DNA from: Sinanaerobacter chloroacetimidivorans
Lineage (GTDB): Bacteria; Bacillota; Clostridia; Peptostreptococcales; Anaerovoracaceae
Direction: 5' to 3'
DNA length: 64,000 bases
Assembly (NCBI RefSeq): GCF_018128545.1
Contig: NZ_JAGSND010000017.1
Location: 1-64,000, forward strand
Below, in pieces: positions 41,576 through 51,514 of the stretch. The translations under genes were made by a program, and so were the position numbers. The notes beneath the pieces were generated by a model. It made no database searches. It was given only the letters and a program-made list of their open reading frames with translations, and had not been told where the DNA came from. The first letter of the stretch is position 1. Each line of letters begins with the position of its first letter.

Positions 41576-44500
41576 ATGAAAAAGATAGTTACAATCCTAT
41601 TAGTGCTATGTATGGTTTGCTCACCATCAGGAATGGTCTTTGGGGCCACCGCATCAGACATCGAAAATCATTGGGGAAACGATGTGATTCAAAACTGGAT
41701 GAATAGGGGCCTGATCGGCGGATATTCGGATGGGACCTTCCGGCCTGACAAGGCCATTACGAGAGCAGAGTTTATGGCCATGGTGAATAAAGCTTTCAAC
41801 CTTGAGGCAAAAGGAAGTATTCATTTCAAAGATGTTGCAGAAACAGACTGGTATTATGATGCTGTAAGGGCTGCATTCCATGCAGATTATATTGGGGGTT
41901 ATCCGGATGGAAGTATCAAGCCGAATCATCCGATCTGCCGCCAGGAGGTCGCTGCTATCTTATCAAAAATCAGAAATACGGCACAAAACCCGGATGTAAT
42001 TCATCAATTTTCAGATGCCAATTTAATTGCGGAATGGGCGAAGGGATTTGTTGGAGCAGTGGTAGCAGAAGGCTATATGAGCGGCTACCCGATGGGAACC
42101 TTTAAACCAACCAGCTATTTAACTAGAGCAGAAGCGGTCACTGTGCTGAATAAAGTACTGGCGGTCCAAATTTCAGATCAGGAAGTAAGTTATCTTGGAG
42201 CAGGCGTTTTCGGACCGGAAACAGGCAAAACAACCATTGCAAAGAACGTCATTATAAAGGCAGACGGCGTTACGCTGCAAAACACCGTCATAAAAGGTAA
42301 CCTGATCATTGCGGAAGAAGTAGGCGACGGTGATGTTTGGTTAAACAATATTATAGTAGAGGGAGAAACCTTCATTCGAGGCGGAGGGAAAGACAGTATT
42401 CACATTAACGGAGGGAAATACAGCAAAATCACCGTACAAAAAACCTCTAACGGTGGTGTGCGTGTCGTAGTAACGAACCTGGAGGGGGCAGAAGTACTTA
42501 TCTCAGAAGCCGCAGCGGGAGAAGAGATCATTATAGTTCTAGACGATAATTCCACTATTTCAAAATTAGTCGCAGATGCAAAGACGGTGGTGCAAGGGCA
42601 AGGAACCATAAAAGTAGCAACCGGAAAAATGGTCAGCAGTTCAACCTTTGAAAAAGCACCGGAAAGAATCATATTACCTTCCGGCGGAAGAAATAGAATC
42701 GAGATGGAGGCAGTTAATATTACAGGTGAAGCAATTGTCGGAACTGCGTTAACAGCAGTGCCGACACCTTCCGCTGCAACCGTCACTTATCAATGGAAAA
42801 TTTCTTCAGATGGCGTTACCTACGTCAATATTTCCGGATCGACAGGAAGTATATATATGCCGGTCAATGATGACGTTGGTAAGTTCATCAAAGCAGAGGC
42901 AATGGGTACAGGAAGCTATAAAGGTACAATCTCAAGTAATGTGGTAGGACCTGTTATCCCTGCCCCCGCCCAAACCGTGACGGCCTCTGCGTCCGCTTTG
43001 ACTATGGCAGCAGGAGAGGAATCCGAGGTCACCTTAACAGTTCTGGATGGTTTGGGTGATATAGATACAAGATATCATGGAGAACGGACAGTAACATTAT
43101 CAGGTGCTGCTTCATCGCCTTTTGGAAGCTACGGAAGCTTCAATGGTACGGAATTAACGGCAGACAGTATGAATGGCCAGGATTTTAATGTCACATTTAC
43201 AAGCGGCGTGGCGATTATCAATCTTTCCTTGCACAAAGCGGCGGTGCAAACCATAACGTTCAGCATAGACGATGTTGCAGCACCCGCCACGAATCCGATC
43301 ATCTTTGTTCCGGTACCGGCTGCGGCTGCCGGAATGGATCTGTCAGCCGATATAGCAGCGCCGGAAATAAGCGGTGGGTTATTTGCCCAGCAGCCTGCCA
43401 TAACATTGAAAGATATTTACGGCAATATATGCGTCAATGATAGCGAGACAGCGGTGACCGCGGCAAGGAAAGACGACGGAGATTGGATCCTGACTGGAAC
43501 AAAGACTGTCACGGCTTCCAATGGCATAGTCAGCTTCACTGATCTGGGAGCCGAAAATATCGTGGAAATCAGCGGCGGAAAGATTGCATTTACAGCAGGC
43601 AGTTTGCCTGAAGTGCTGAGCACAGTAGTGACACTGCCATTCCATGCACTGACAGCAACAGCAGCTGCATTCTCATCCACCCCTGCAGCGGGTGATGCTA
43701 ATCCTGTTACATTGACGGTCAAAGACGCACGGGGTAATATAGCCACAAGGTTTCATGGAGTAAGGACTGTAACCATATCAGGGGTTGCCCCGTCTCCTTT
43801 TGGAAGCTATGGAAGCTTCAACGGTACGTTATTAACAGCAGACAGTGTAACTGGACAGGCCGTTAATGTCACCTTTACAAGCGGTGTGGCAATTATCAAT
43901 CTTTCCCTGCACAAAGCAGCAGCCCAGACCATAGCGTTCAGCATTGCCGATATTGCAGCTCCCGCTGTGAATCCTATCGCCTTTACTGTGTCGGTGGGTT
44001 CAGCTGCCGGCATGTATCTGACGACAGATATTACAGCGCCTGCTATCAATGGGGGATTATTCAGCAATCAGCCTGTCATTACATTAAAAGATGCCTACGG
44101 TAATCTCTGTGCCAATGATAGCCACACAACGGTTACCGCTTCAAAGAAAGACAGCGGAGTCTGGACCTTGACTGGAACAAAAACTGTGACAGCTTCAAAC
44201 GGTGTGGTCAGCTTCACAAATCTAGGAGCCACAAATTCTGCCGAAATCATCGGAGCGCAAATCGCATTCATAGCAAGCGGTATGCCTGAAGCGCTGAGCG
44301 GGACGGTTACGTTGCCGTTTTATGCCCAGACAGCCACTGCTTCTGCCTCCGCATCGGCACCTGTAGCGGGTATTGTCAACCCTGTTACTTTAACGGTCAA
44401 AGATGCTCTGGGCAATGTAGATACCACATTTAACGGAACACGGGCTGTGACCATTTCAGGAGTTGAGCCAGCATCTTTGGGAAGCTATGGAACCTTCAAT

Positions 44501-46027
44501 GGCACTACGTTAACTGCAAGCAGTAAAACAGGACAGAATATCAATGTCACTTTTACAAATGGTGTAGCAGCTCCAAACCTTTCATTGAATAAGACAGCAA
44601 CCCAGACCATAGCATTCCGCATTGCGGGAGTAGCAATTCCCGGAACCAATTCTTTAAGTGTTACACCTGTGGTTGCAGATGAGGTAACCGAAGGAAGAAT
44701 CAGCATAATAGATCCCGGATTACAGGCCGCAGGAGCACCATTCAATTTAGAGATCACATTGTATGATAAGTATGGAAATACTGTCAATAATGGCGTCTAT
44801 ACGGTAACTGTATCATCAGACCTTGATGGTGTTCTTGTTAATGAACAACCGGTATCCTTTAGTTCAGGTGACGGAACGGGATCTGTAAGTGTAATGCTTG
44901 GTACAGGGGGAATTCACATCCTGACAGTGACCGCTAACAGTGTGAAGTTTGTGCCTGCCGCACCTGCCACGGTTATGATACCGGTATGGGATGACGCCAG
45001 CGGCTGGTTCATCCTCGGAGATGCCAGCGGCGGCGGAGGCGGCGGAGGCGGAAATAGCCAGAATGGTGCCCGAGGCGGTAATGGCGGTGGGAATGATGAT
45101 AAAATAATAGGAACCGATGCAGGCGATATTATCTTCGGTGATGGATCAGGCGGCGGAGGCGGGTATCAAGGATCATGGGGATCAACCAGCGGTTCAGGCG
45201 GTTCAGGCGGCGGTGGAAATGACACAATCTACGGCGGCCTTGAAGATGATATTATTTTTGGTGACGGTTTCAATGGTGCGAGTGGATGGAATAGTAATAG
45301 AGGCGGTTTCGGCGGAGGCGGCGGAGGCGGCGGCGGCGGAAATCTGTCAGGGAATACCGGCGGACAGGGAGGCTTAGGGGCAGGCAGCGGCAGAGGATAC
45401 TCAGGCAATGGATCAATCCTGGTTTCCGGGTTTGGGAATGTCGGCGATAGTGTTGCAACAGCCACCTCAACAATCGGGAAAGGCGGCAGCAACGGCGGCT
45501 CCAGGGACAGTGGTTATGGAGGCGGCGGAGGCTTTGGAGGTTCCAACGGCGGAGCAGGAGGCAACTGGAGTTCTGCCAGCGGGCAGGGGCAGGACGGCAA
45601 TACGAACCCCCACGCATATAAGTTCAGTGACAGCTCAATTTATGATTATACTTATAACATTCTTGGAAATATTCTAGCATGGTACCCAAATTATGGAGCA
45701 GGAAATGATGTGATCGACGGCGGCAGTGGTTCCGACCAGCTTTTTGGTTTGGGTGGCAATGATACCTTTGAGTTCAGGTTGGACAGCTCATATGGGGATG
45801 AAGATATTGATACCATTTGGGATTTTAATGTGAGAGGCAGCGATCGCATTCGATTGATTAATGATGGAGTTGAAATCACTTCCGAGTTATATATTGCGAT
45901 TATCGCGGCGCAAACTGCCGACGGCAAGGACCGTACCATCATATTTTCCAATGGATCCGGACAGCAGATTACGATTATCGTGAAAAACCTGAACCGTGAT
46001 TTAACTGCCCAGGATTTTGGACTATAA
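41576..46027 (+). CDS. Giant SLH adhesin with 226-residue repeats and RTX-like C-terminus
   Basis: About 1483 residues from ATG 41576 (GGGAGG 9 bp upstream). A signal peptide is followed by three SLH domains (about 25-200: DIENHWGNDVIQNWM, FKDVAETDWYYDAVRAAFH, FSDANLIAEWAKGF), a beta-rich segment, and an Ig-like domain with three long repeats of 226 residues (about 466-1120). A glycine-rich region (about 1148-1345) contains RTX-type calcium motifs (GNDDKIIGTDAGDIIFGDG, GGNDTIYGGLEDDIIFGDG, GSGSDQLFGLGGNDTFEF). The last about 120 residues (DIDTIWDFNVRGSDRIRL... LNRDLTAQDFGL) resemble the C-terminal region of type-I-secreted proteins. Calcium-dependent folding outside the cell is expected. Confidence 0.88.
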   Translation: MKKIVTILLVLCMVCSPSGMVFGATASDIENHWGNDVIQNWMNRGLIGGYSDGTFRPDKAITRAEFMAMVNKAFNLEAKGSIHFKDVAETDWYYDAVRAAFHADYIGGYPDGSIKPNHPICRQEVAAILSKIRNTAQNPDVIHQFSDANLIAEWAKGFVGAVVAEGYMSGYPMGTFKPTSYLTRAEAVTVLNKVLAVQISDQEVSYLGAGVFGPETGKTTIAKNVIIKADGVTLQNTVIKGNLIIAEEVGDGDVWLNNIIVEGETFIRGGGKDSIHINGGKYSKITVQKTSNGGVRVVVTNLEGAEVLISEAAAGEEIIIVLDDNSTISKLVADAKTVVQGQGTIKVATGKMVSSSTFEKAPERIILPSGGRNRIEMEAVNITGEAIVGTALTAVPTPSAATVTYQWKISSDGVTYVNISGSTGSIYMPVNDDVGKFIKAEAMGTGSYKGTISSNVVGPVIPAPAQTVTASASALTMAAGEESEVTLTVLDGLGDIDTRYHGERTVTLSGAASSPFGSYGSFNGTELTADSMNGQDFNVTFTSGVAIINLSLHKAAVQTITFSIDDVAAPATNPIIFVPVPAAAAGMDLSADIAAPEISGGLFAQQPAITLKDIYGNICVNDSETAVTAARKDDGDWILTGTKTVTASNGIVSFTDLGAENIVEISGGKIAFTAGSLPEVLSTVVTLPFHALTATAAAFSSTPAAGDANPVTLTVKDARGNIATRFHGVRTVTISGVAPSPFGSYGSFNGTLLTADSVTGQAVNVTFTSGVAIINLSLHKAAAQTIAFSIADIAAPAVNPIAFTVSVGSAAGMYLTTDITAPAINGGLFSNQPVITLKDAYGNLCANDSHTTVTASKKDSGVWTLTGTKTVTASNGVVSFTNLGATNSAEIIGAQIAFIASGMPEALSGTVTLPFYAQTATASASASAPVAGIVNPVTLTVKDALGNVDTTFNGTRAVTISGVEPASLGSYGTFNGTTLTASSKTGQNINVTFTNGVAAPNLSLNKTATQTIAFRIAGVAIPGTNSLSVTPVVADEVTEGRISIIDPGLQAAGAPFNLEITLYDKYGNTVNNGVYTVTVSSDLDGVLVNEQPVSFSSGDGTGSVSVMLGTGGIHILTVTANSVKFVPAAPATVMIPVWDDASGWFILGDASGGGGGGGGNSQNGARGGNGGGNDDKIIGTDAGDIIFGDGSGGGGGYQGSWGSTSGSGGSGGGGNDTIYGGLEDDIIFGDGFNGASGWNSNRGGFGGGGGGGGGGNLSGNTGGQGGLGAGSGRGYSGNGSILVSGFGNVGDSVATATSTIGKGGSNGGSRDSGYGGGGGFGGSNGGAGGNWSSASGQGQDGNTNPHAYKFSDSSIYDYTYNILGNILAWYPNYGAGNDVIDGGSGSDQLFGLGGNDTFEFRLDSSYGDEDIDTIWDFNVRGSDRIRLINDGVEITSELYIAIIAAQTADGKDRTIIFSNGSGQQITIIVKNLNRDLTAQDFGL
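42971..44670 (+). repeat. 678-bp coding tandem repeats in the SLH adhesin
   Basis: Units begin near 42971, 43649 and 44327, an exact 678-bp (226-codon) period. The first two are full length and the third is about half length before diverging. Shared segments include SPFGSYGSFNGT, TFTSGVAIINLSLHKAA and LTGTKTVTASNG. Intragenic recombination could change copy number. Confidence 0.85.
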
Positions 46028-46156
46028 CGAAAAAAGAGAGTCTTAACGAAGGATACTGAGGAACTTTGGAATTTATTGCAAACCAATAAAAAATAACATA
46101 CAATGAATGTGTAAGCCCTTTGCTATAGAAGTATTTGAAGAACTAAAGAAGATAAA

Positions 46157-48067
46157 ATGAAAAAAATAAGTTTAAGAATCATGCTGGCAATTATTATTTG
46201 CTCTATAGCAACGTCTACTGTTTTATGCGTTGTTAGTATTAAGCGGGCTTCGTCTGTCATGAACGACGAAGCGGAGCAAATGCTTTCCTATGCATCGGAG
46301 AAATATTCAAATCAACTTAGCATTTATTTTAAAAACACAGAAGGATTGGTCGATTCCTTAGCAGCAAATGTATCTGTCACATTTGATCCAATGGAGCATC
46401 AAGAGGAGGTACCATACTTTATTGAGTATAAGGCATATTTAGACCGGATCATAAAAGAAACACTGCAATACTCTGATATCGCCTATGGTCTTTACTTTAC
46501 CTTTAATCCTGAATTGACATTCCCAACCCAGGAAGAGGTGTGGTATGCGTTTGACGAAGCGGGCACTCCGCAGGCGGTTATGCCGGATTTAAGCTTAAAC
46601 GCCAGGGATTTTACAGAACCAATTGCAGAAAATATGCAATATTATTTTCAACCGATCCTGGAGAAAAAGGGAACATGGACAGGCCCTTACGTCGATTCCG
46701 ATGTGAATCTGGAAATGCTTTCCTATTCAAGGGCTGTTTATGTTGACGGGGTTTTAGTAGGCGTAGCCGGAGCAGATATCTTAACAGATGATACCATTGA
46801 TATTGTAAAAACAATGAAAATTTATGGGGGGAGCAGTTCCTTTTTATATGATGATGAGAAGGAGCTGATTGTCTCCAGCAATGATTTGAATAAGGAGCGC
46901 TATTCAGAAAGTGAACGACAAATACAACAATATGCCGAGGTCAAAAATTCGGGTGTATTCCATTATTTTGATTTGAATGAAGAGTATATATTGGCCTTTA
47001 GCAAACTTTCCAACGGATGGATTATTGGCATAACGCAGCCTACAAAAGAGGTCTTCTCTCCAACACGGGGATTAATTTTGGTTCTTACTTTGTTAACTTT
47101 GATCTGTATCGTCATAACGATCATTTTTGGAATTTACTTTTCACATAGGCTGTCAAAACCTATCGTGAATGCATCAGATCAGCTCAAACTTTTGAAACAT
47201 GGCGATTACACCCATGATATTCCAACGGAATTTTTGAATAGAAAAGATGATATTGGAGAATTTCATAACGCAATTTTATCCATCCAGTCAGAAATGAAAA
47301 AAGAAGCGGAACTCAACCGGGAAAAAGACATATTGCTGATCTATCAGTCAAAGCAAGCTAAGATTGGTGAAATGGTGGGCAATATTTCTCATCAATGGAA
47401 GCAGCCCTTAAATTCGATAAATTTGATTTTATTGAATCTTTATGAGGATTATCAATTAAAAGAGCTAAATGATGAAGAGTTTAAAGCTACAATTGACAAG
47501 CTTATGAGCATCGTCAGGAATATGTCTGATACAATAAAAGATTTTACTGATTTTCTTAAACCAAATAGAGAAGTGACTGAATTTGATCTGAATGAATCCA
47601 TTGCTTTAGCTTTGAATTTGATGGAAGCAAGTCTAAAATATAACCATATTGCGGTAGAAGTAAACATTGATAAAGGATTAAAACTTTTGGGATATCAAAA
47701 TGAGTTTTCCCATGTTCTGTTTAACATTCTGAACAATGCCAGAGATGCCATTTTAGAATCAAATGTTGAAAAGAAGCTTATTCAGATAAGAGGCTGGCAG
47801 GCAGACGGACATGTTTTGCTTGAAATTACCAATAGGGGGAACCCCATACCGGAGGAGACCTTTGAGAACTTATTTGAACCATATTTTACTACCAAAAATG
47901 AAAAAGACGGCACCGGAATAGGATTGTATATTTCCAAAATAATTATTGAACAAAGAATGCATGGGCATATAGAACTGGAAAATGTTTATATGGGTGTTTG
48001 CTGCAGGATATGTGTTAAGGCGAAAGCTGAGGGGAATGGAAATGAAAGTGCTTTATGTGGAAGATGA
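46157..48067 (+). CDS. Cache-domain sensor histidine kinase
   Basis: 636 residues. An N-terminal membrane helix, an extracytoplasmic Cache domain (about 30-290; ARDFTEPIAENMQYYFQPIL, GVAGADILTDDTID), a second membrane helix (about 300-325) and HAMP are followed by a HisKA-like dimerisation region with phospho-acceptor H412 in GNISHQWKQPLNS. An HATPase domain completes it (NILNNARDAI, GIGLYISKIIIEQRMHGHI). The GNISHQWRQPL type of histidine box is characteristic of a subgroup of Cache/PAS kinases. The ribosome site is weak. It overlaps the receiver gene by 26 bp. Confidence 0.92.
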   Translation: MKKISLRIMLAIIICSIATSTVLCVVSIKRASSVMNDEAEQMLSYASEKYSNQLSIYFKNTEGLVDSLAANVSVTFDPMEHQEEVPYFIEYKAYLDRIIKETLQYSDIAYGLYFTFNPELTFPTQEEVWYAFDEAGTPQAVMPDLSLNARDFTEPIAENMQYYFQPILEKKGTWTGPYVDSDVNLEMLSYSRAVYVDGVLVGVAGADILTDDTIDIVKTMKIYGGSSSFLYDDEKELIVSSNDLNKERYSESERQIQQYAEVKNSGVFHYFDLNEEYILAFSKLSNGWIIGITQPTKEVFSPTRGLILVLTLLTLICIVITIIFGIYFSHRLSKPIVNASDQLKLLKHGDYTHDIPTEFLNRKDDIGEFHNAILSIQSEMKKEAELNREKDILLIYQSKQAKIGEMVGNISHQWKQPLNSINLILLNLYEDYQLKELNDEEFKATIDKLMSIVRNMSDTIKDFTDFLKPNREVTEFDLNESIALALNLMEASLKYNHIAVEVNIDKGLKLLGYQNEFSHVLFNILNNARDAILESNVEKKLIQIRGWQADGHVLLEITNRGNPIPEETFENLFEPYFTTKNEKDGTGIGLYISKIIIEQRMHGHIELENVYMGVCCRICVKAKAEGNGNESALCGR

Positions 48068-48773
48068 AACCGAGGCGAGAGAAGCTCTGAGTAAATATTT
48101 AAAAAGGCGGTTTGGCAAAATATTTACAGCCGTGGATGGGCTTGACGGTCTAAATCTATTTAAGGAACAAAAACCGGATTTAGTCATTGTGGACTTATAT
48201 ATGCCCAACATGGATGGTCTTGAAATGATTAAAGAAATTAAAAAAATATCCCCGGATGTTTATGTAATTATCACTTCCGCAGTGGACGATGTAGAGGTGA
48301 TATTGAAAAGTGTGGATATTGGAATCCATAAATATTTACTAAAGCCAATAGATCCGGAGGAATTGATAAAAGCAGTCAATGAGTATTCAAATTATGCGGT
48401 TCAAAGGCATAAGTCAGAAGAAATTTTCGAGTCAGAAAAAAGGAAGCAGCTGGAAGACAGAATCAAGAAAGAATTCACTTCTTTTCTGAAAGCCTCAACG
48501 GGGAAAGGTCCAAGCGGAGTTTTTGTGTTTATTGATTACGATAAGATAGAAATAAAGGCTTTTGATGCCATTACTGTAATGGAAAAAAACATGCTTGACA
48601 ATTGTCAGAATAGTATTATAATTGAACAATATAGGAAACTGTTTTACTCGATAAATGAGAAAGCTATATGTGATTTGATTCATGAGATAATAGGCTCAAG
48701 TGTTAAATTTCAACATGTAGAAATTTCCGTTGAAAAGGGAATCAATAAAATAGAACTTCAAATTATCAGGTGA
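48042..48773 (+). CDS. Response regulator with DUF2294-like C-terminal domain
   Basis: About 243 residues from ATG 48042 (GAGGGG 7 bp upstream, inside the kinase gene; ATG 48036 is too close). The receiver (1-120) is complete, with D51 in VIVDLYMPNMDG, ITSAVDD and the YLLKPID lysine. After a coiled linker, residues about 140-243 (IKKEFTSFLKASTGKGPSGV, the EKNML helix, and LIHEIIGSSVKFQHVEIS) resemble the stand-alone DUF2294 family rather than any DNA-binding output. So the response may be protein-based. It is the partner of the overlapping kinase. Confidence 0.85.
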   Translation: MKVLYVEDETEAREALSKYLKRRFGKIFTAVDGLDGLNLFKEQKPDLVIVDLYMPNMDGLEMIKEIKKISPDVYVIITSAVDDVEVILKSVDIGIHKYLLKPIDPEELIKAVNEYSNYAVQRHKSEEIFESEKRKQLEDRIKKEFTSFLKASTGKGPSGVFVFIDYDKIEIKAFDAITVMEKNMLDNCQNSIIIEQYRKLFYSINEKAICDLIHEIIGSSVKFQHVEISVEKGINKIELQIIR

Positions 48774-48818
48774 GTTGGGAGACTAATAAGAAAACTGATT
48801 GATAGTTAGCTTAATAAG

Positions 48819-48857
48819 GACCAATGCAAAGCTTTGCTTTGTATTGGTCTTTTTTTA
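48819..48857 (+). terminator. Terminator after the kinase/receiver pair
   Basis: A long stem, GACCAATGCAAAGC pairing with GCTTTGTATTGGTC with one mismatch, followed by seven T residues. Confidence 0.88.
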
Positions 48858-48965
48858 TCTGCTAGGAAATATCGTTGAAATAGAAAAAGCGCTACACTTT
48901 TTTTATATTTTTATTAAAACCATCATATTTTACATAACATGATGGAAATTATTAAGGAGGTTCTT

Positions 48966-50447
48966 ATGTTTAAACAACTTCAAGCTGAAGCCAGTGAATT
49001 CAATGCAAGGCGATCCCTTTTGGCTGTCATTATTATTATGGGTGTTTCATTGTTGCTAACATCTTTTATCCCCGAAGATCCGGCTGAATTTGGAATCCTG
49101 GCCACCATACCTGCTTTATTTTTGATTATTTATATTTTTATTACGAAAAGAATTCTTGAGGCTTTAACTCTGGCATCGATTATGGGCTTCTTTATGGTAT
49201 CAAGAGGCGATGTACTTGGAGCATTCAGCGGTTCTATTTTAGAAGTAATGATGAGTGAAGATATTGCATGGCTCATCATCGTATGTGGTTTAATGGGGAG
49301 TATCATTTCTCTGATTGAAAAAGCCGGAGGAGCTTTCGCCTTTGGAGAATGGGTTGCAAAAAGAGCAAAAACCAGAAAGTCTTCCTTAATGTGGACTTGG
49401 GTACTGGGGGTTGTGGTTTTTATTGACGATTATTTAAATTCGTTAACGGTGGGTTCCTGCATGGCTCCGGTTACGGATAAGCATAAGGTGCCCAGGGAGT
49501 TTCTGGCATATGTTGTAGATTCAACAGCAGCTCCGTTATGTGTTATCATTCCAATCAGTACTTGGGCAGTATTCGCAGGCAGACTGTTAGAGGTTAATGG
49601 ATGGGCGCCGGAAGGTGAAGGATTGATATATTTTATAAAAACCTTACCTTTTAATTTTTACGGATGGATTGCAGCGATCATTGTACCGCTGATCATATTA
49701 GGAGTGATCCCGATTTTTGGCCCAATGAAGAAAGCAGAGAAGAGAGTTCAAGAGGGCGGCCCGCTGGCACCGGCAGGATCTGAAAAAATTGACATCAGAT
49801 CGGGAGCAACGGATATTGAAATTCCAAAGAACCCTAGGGTGATCAACTTCATATTGCCGATCCTTGTATTGGTCGGTGCTACCATCTACTTTGATGTAGA
49901 TATGCAAATAGGTGTATTGGTAACAATGGCATTTATGTTTGTATTATATCTTGGGCAGAATATCATGTCCGCAGAAGATTTTAGTGACGTAGCATTACAA
50001 GGAATCAAAAATATGATTCTTCCATTAATGCTGATGGTATTGGCCTTCCTGTTTGCAGAGGTCAATGATCAAATCGGATTTACATATTATGTAATATCCT
50101 CAGCTTCGAAATACATGACTCCGGAATTAATGCCGGTAACCATATTCCTGATATTGGCCGTGACAGAATTTATTACCGGAACAAACTGGGGAATGTATGT
50201 TATTGCGCTTCCCATCGTTATTCCGTTGGCAATGGGTTTGGATGTAAACATCGCACTTGCCGTATCCGCTGTACTTTCTGCCGGCGTATTTGGCAGCCAT
50301 GTATGCTTCTACTCTGATGCTACCGTACTCACTTCGGCAGCAACAGGCTGTAATAACTTTGATCATGCTTATACCCAGGCCCCATTTGGAATACTGGCAG
50401 CGGCTATATCAGCGGTATGTTTCCTGATTGCAGGATTTATTTTCTAA
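48966..50447 (+). CDS. NhaC-family Na+/H+ antiporter
   Basis: About 493 residues from ATG 48966 (AAGGAGG 5 bp upstream). About 11-12 membrane segments are visible. Motifs typical of NhaC/NhaC-like exchangers occur: VVFIDDYLNSLTVGSCMAPVTDKHKVPREFLAYVVDSTAAP, EFITGTNWGMYVIALPIVIP and SAGVFGSHVCFYSDATVLTSAATG. Such proteins exchange Na+ for H+ or carry organic substrates such as malate/lactate or amino acids, so substrate is not certain. It is monocistronic, downstream of the two-component pair. Confidence 0.88.
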   Translation: MFKQLQAEASEFNARRSLLAVIIIMGVSLLLTSFIPEDPAEFGILATIPALFLIIYIFITKRILEALTLASIMGFFMVSRGDVLGAFSGSILEVMMSEDIAWLIIVCGLMGSIISLIEKAGGAFAFGEWVAKRAKTRKSSLMWTWVLGVVVFIDDYLNSLTVGSCMAPVTDKHKVPREFLAYVVDSTAAPLCVIIPISTWAVFAGRLLEVNGWAPEGEGLIYFIKTLPFNFYGWIAAIIVPLIILGVIPIFGPMKKAEKRVQEGGPLAPAGSEKIDIRSGATDIEIPKNPRVINFILPILVLVGATIYFDVDMQIGVLVTMAFMFVLYLGQNIMSAEDFSDVALQGIKNMILPLMLMVLAFLFAEVNDQIGFTYYVISSASKYMTPELMPVTIFLILAVTEFITGTNWGMYVIALPIVIPLAMGLDVNIALAVSAVLSAGVFGSHVCFYSDATVLTSAATGCNNFDHAYTQAPFGILAAAISAVCFLIAGFIF

Positions 50448-50472
50448 GCTGACCGGTTGGTTGCTTAAACGT

Positions 50473-50488
50473 TATGATTCCGATCACA
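50473..50488. promoter_or_regulatory. Crp/Fnr-family-like site upstream of the RIC gene
   Basis: TATGA-TTCCGA-TCACA (reverse complement TGTGA-N6-TCATA) matches the Crp/Fnr half-site pattern in nine of ten positions. It lies between flanking ACCGGTT (50452-50458) and AACCGGT (50498-50504) arms, about 120 bp before the RIC start. Nitric-oxide or redox control of RIC by such factors is known in other bacteria. Confidence 0.4.
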
Positions 50489-50607
50489 ATTTTTATTAAC
50501 CGGTAGGTGTATGATTAAGTCTAAGTTGAAGAAAATATGGATTAGGTATAAACGCCGGACAGACGCAAATAATTAGTAATAAGATAATGGAGAAAAGAGG
50601 AATCGTA

Positions 50608-51312
50608 ATGAGTACATTTCAAGTAACACAGAGTATCGGAGAAGTGGTATCTATTTTGCCCAAGGCAAGTGAGATTTTTAAAGATTACAACATTGACTTC
50701 TGTTGCGGAGGACATAGGCCGTTAGCAGATGCCATAAGGGATCAGGGGCTCGATGAAAGGGAAATCCTGATGAAGCTCGATGAAGCATACGAAGAGGCAA
50801 AGACATTGACAAATCAGGTTGATTATCGAAAAATGGCACCTTCTCAACTTATTGATTATATCATCGGCAAACATCATGTGTTTTTAAAGAAAGTGCTTCC
50901 TGAGATTAGTGAGCTTACAACAACAATATTAAGAGTCCATGGCCCAAATCATGCGGATCTATTCAAGGTTCATAAGCTGTTTCATAATCTTAAAATGGAG
51001 CTGGAACAACATCTGATCAAAGAAGAAGAAATTTTATTCCCTATGATCAAGAGGTATGATACGGAACCTTCCGAAGAACTTTTAGAGAAAATTAAAACGG
51101 TTATGAAAGAAACGGAAGATGAACATGAAGCAGCAGGAGATATTCTGAAAGAATTGAGAAGAGTGACGGCCGATTACACCGTACCCGAAGACGGCTGCGG
51201 AACTTACAGCCGAACCTTTGAAAGTCTGAAGGAACTGGAAGCTGATTTGTTCCAGCATATTCATCTGGAAAACAACATCCTGTTCCGTCAGCTCGGTATT
51301 ACTATAAACTAA
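50608..51312 (+). CDS. Iron-sulfur cluster repair di-iron protein RIC (ScdA/YtfE family)
   Basis: About 234 residues from ATG 50608. An N-terminal ScdA_N domain has the conserved cysteines in NIDFCCGGHRPL. A hemerythrin-like four-helix bundle follows with di-iron ligands in KHHVFLKKVLPE, FKVHKLFHNL, EQHLIKEEEILFP, EDEHEAAGDIL and FQHIHLENNILF. The protein repairs nitrosative or oxidative damage to iron-sulfur proteins, important in an anaerobe with many ferredoxin-type enzymes. A Crp/Fnr-like site lies upstream and a terminator (51361-51389) downstream. Confidence 0.93.
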   Translation: MSTFQVTQSIGEVVSILPKASEIFKDYNIDFCCGGHRPLADAIRDQGLDEREILMKLDEAYEEAKTLTNQVDYRKMAPSQLIDYIIGKHHVFLKKVLPEISELTTTILRVHGPNHADLFKVHKLFHNLKMELEQHLIKEEEILFPMIKRYDTEPSEELLEKIKTVMKETEDEHEAAGDILKELRRVTADYTVPEDGCGTYSRTFESLKELEADLFQHIHLENNILFRQLGITIN

Positions 51313-51360
51313 ATACATCCAATGTTCTTGGGTTGCTGCAAGAACGAATTTGGATCATAA

Positions 51361-51389
51361 AAAATCCTTACCGAACGGTAGGGATTTTC
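51361..51389 (+). terminator. Terminator after the RIC gene
   Basis: AAAATCCTTACC (51361-51372) and GGTAGGGATTTT (51377-51388) form an 11-12 bp stem with one G-T pair. Confidence 0.8.
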
Positions 51390-51514
51390 TATTGGCGAAA
51401 TCAAGTGGATAGTGTTAATATTGTAACAAATAATTTGCCAAATTACCTAAAAAAATTCATCGAGTTTTCTGGGCTCTATTTTGTGAATGTGGCCGAGAAT
51501 CCGCATATTAGAAT

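Noticed and set aside
45000..45620. Collagen-like or low-complexity frames opposite the glycine-rich region
   Set aside because: Long antisense frames rich in Pro/Arg/Ser are shadows of the GGC/GGA-rich coding strand and have no ribosome sites.
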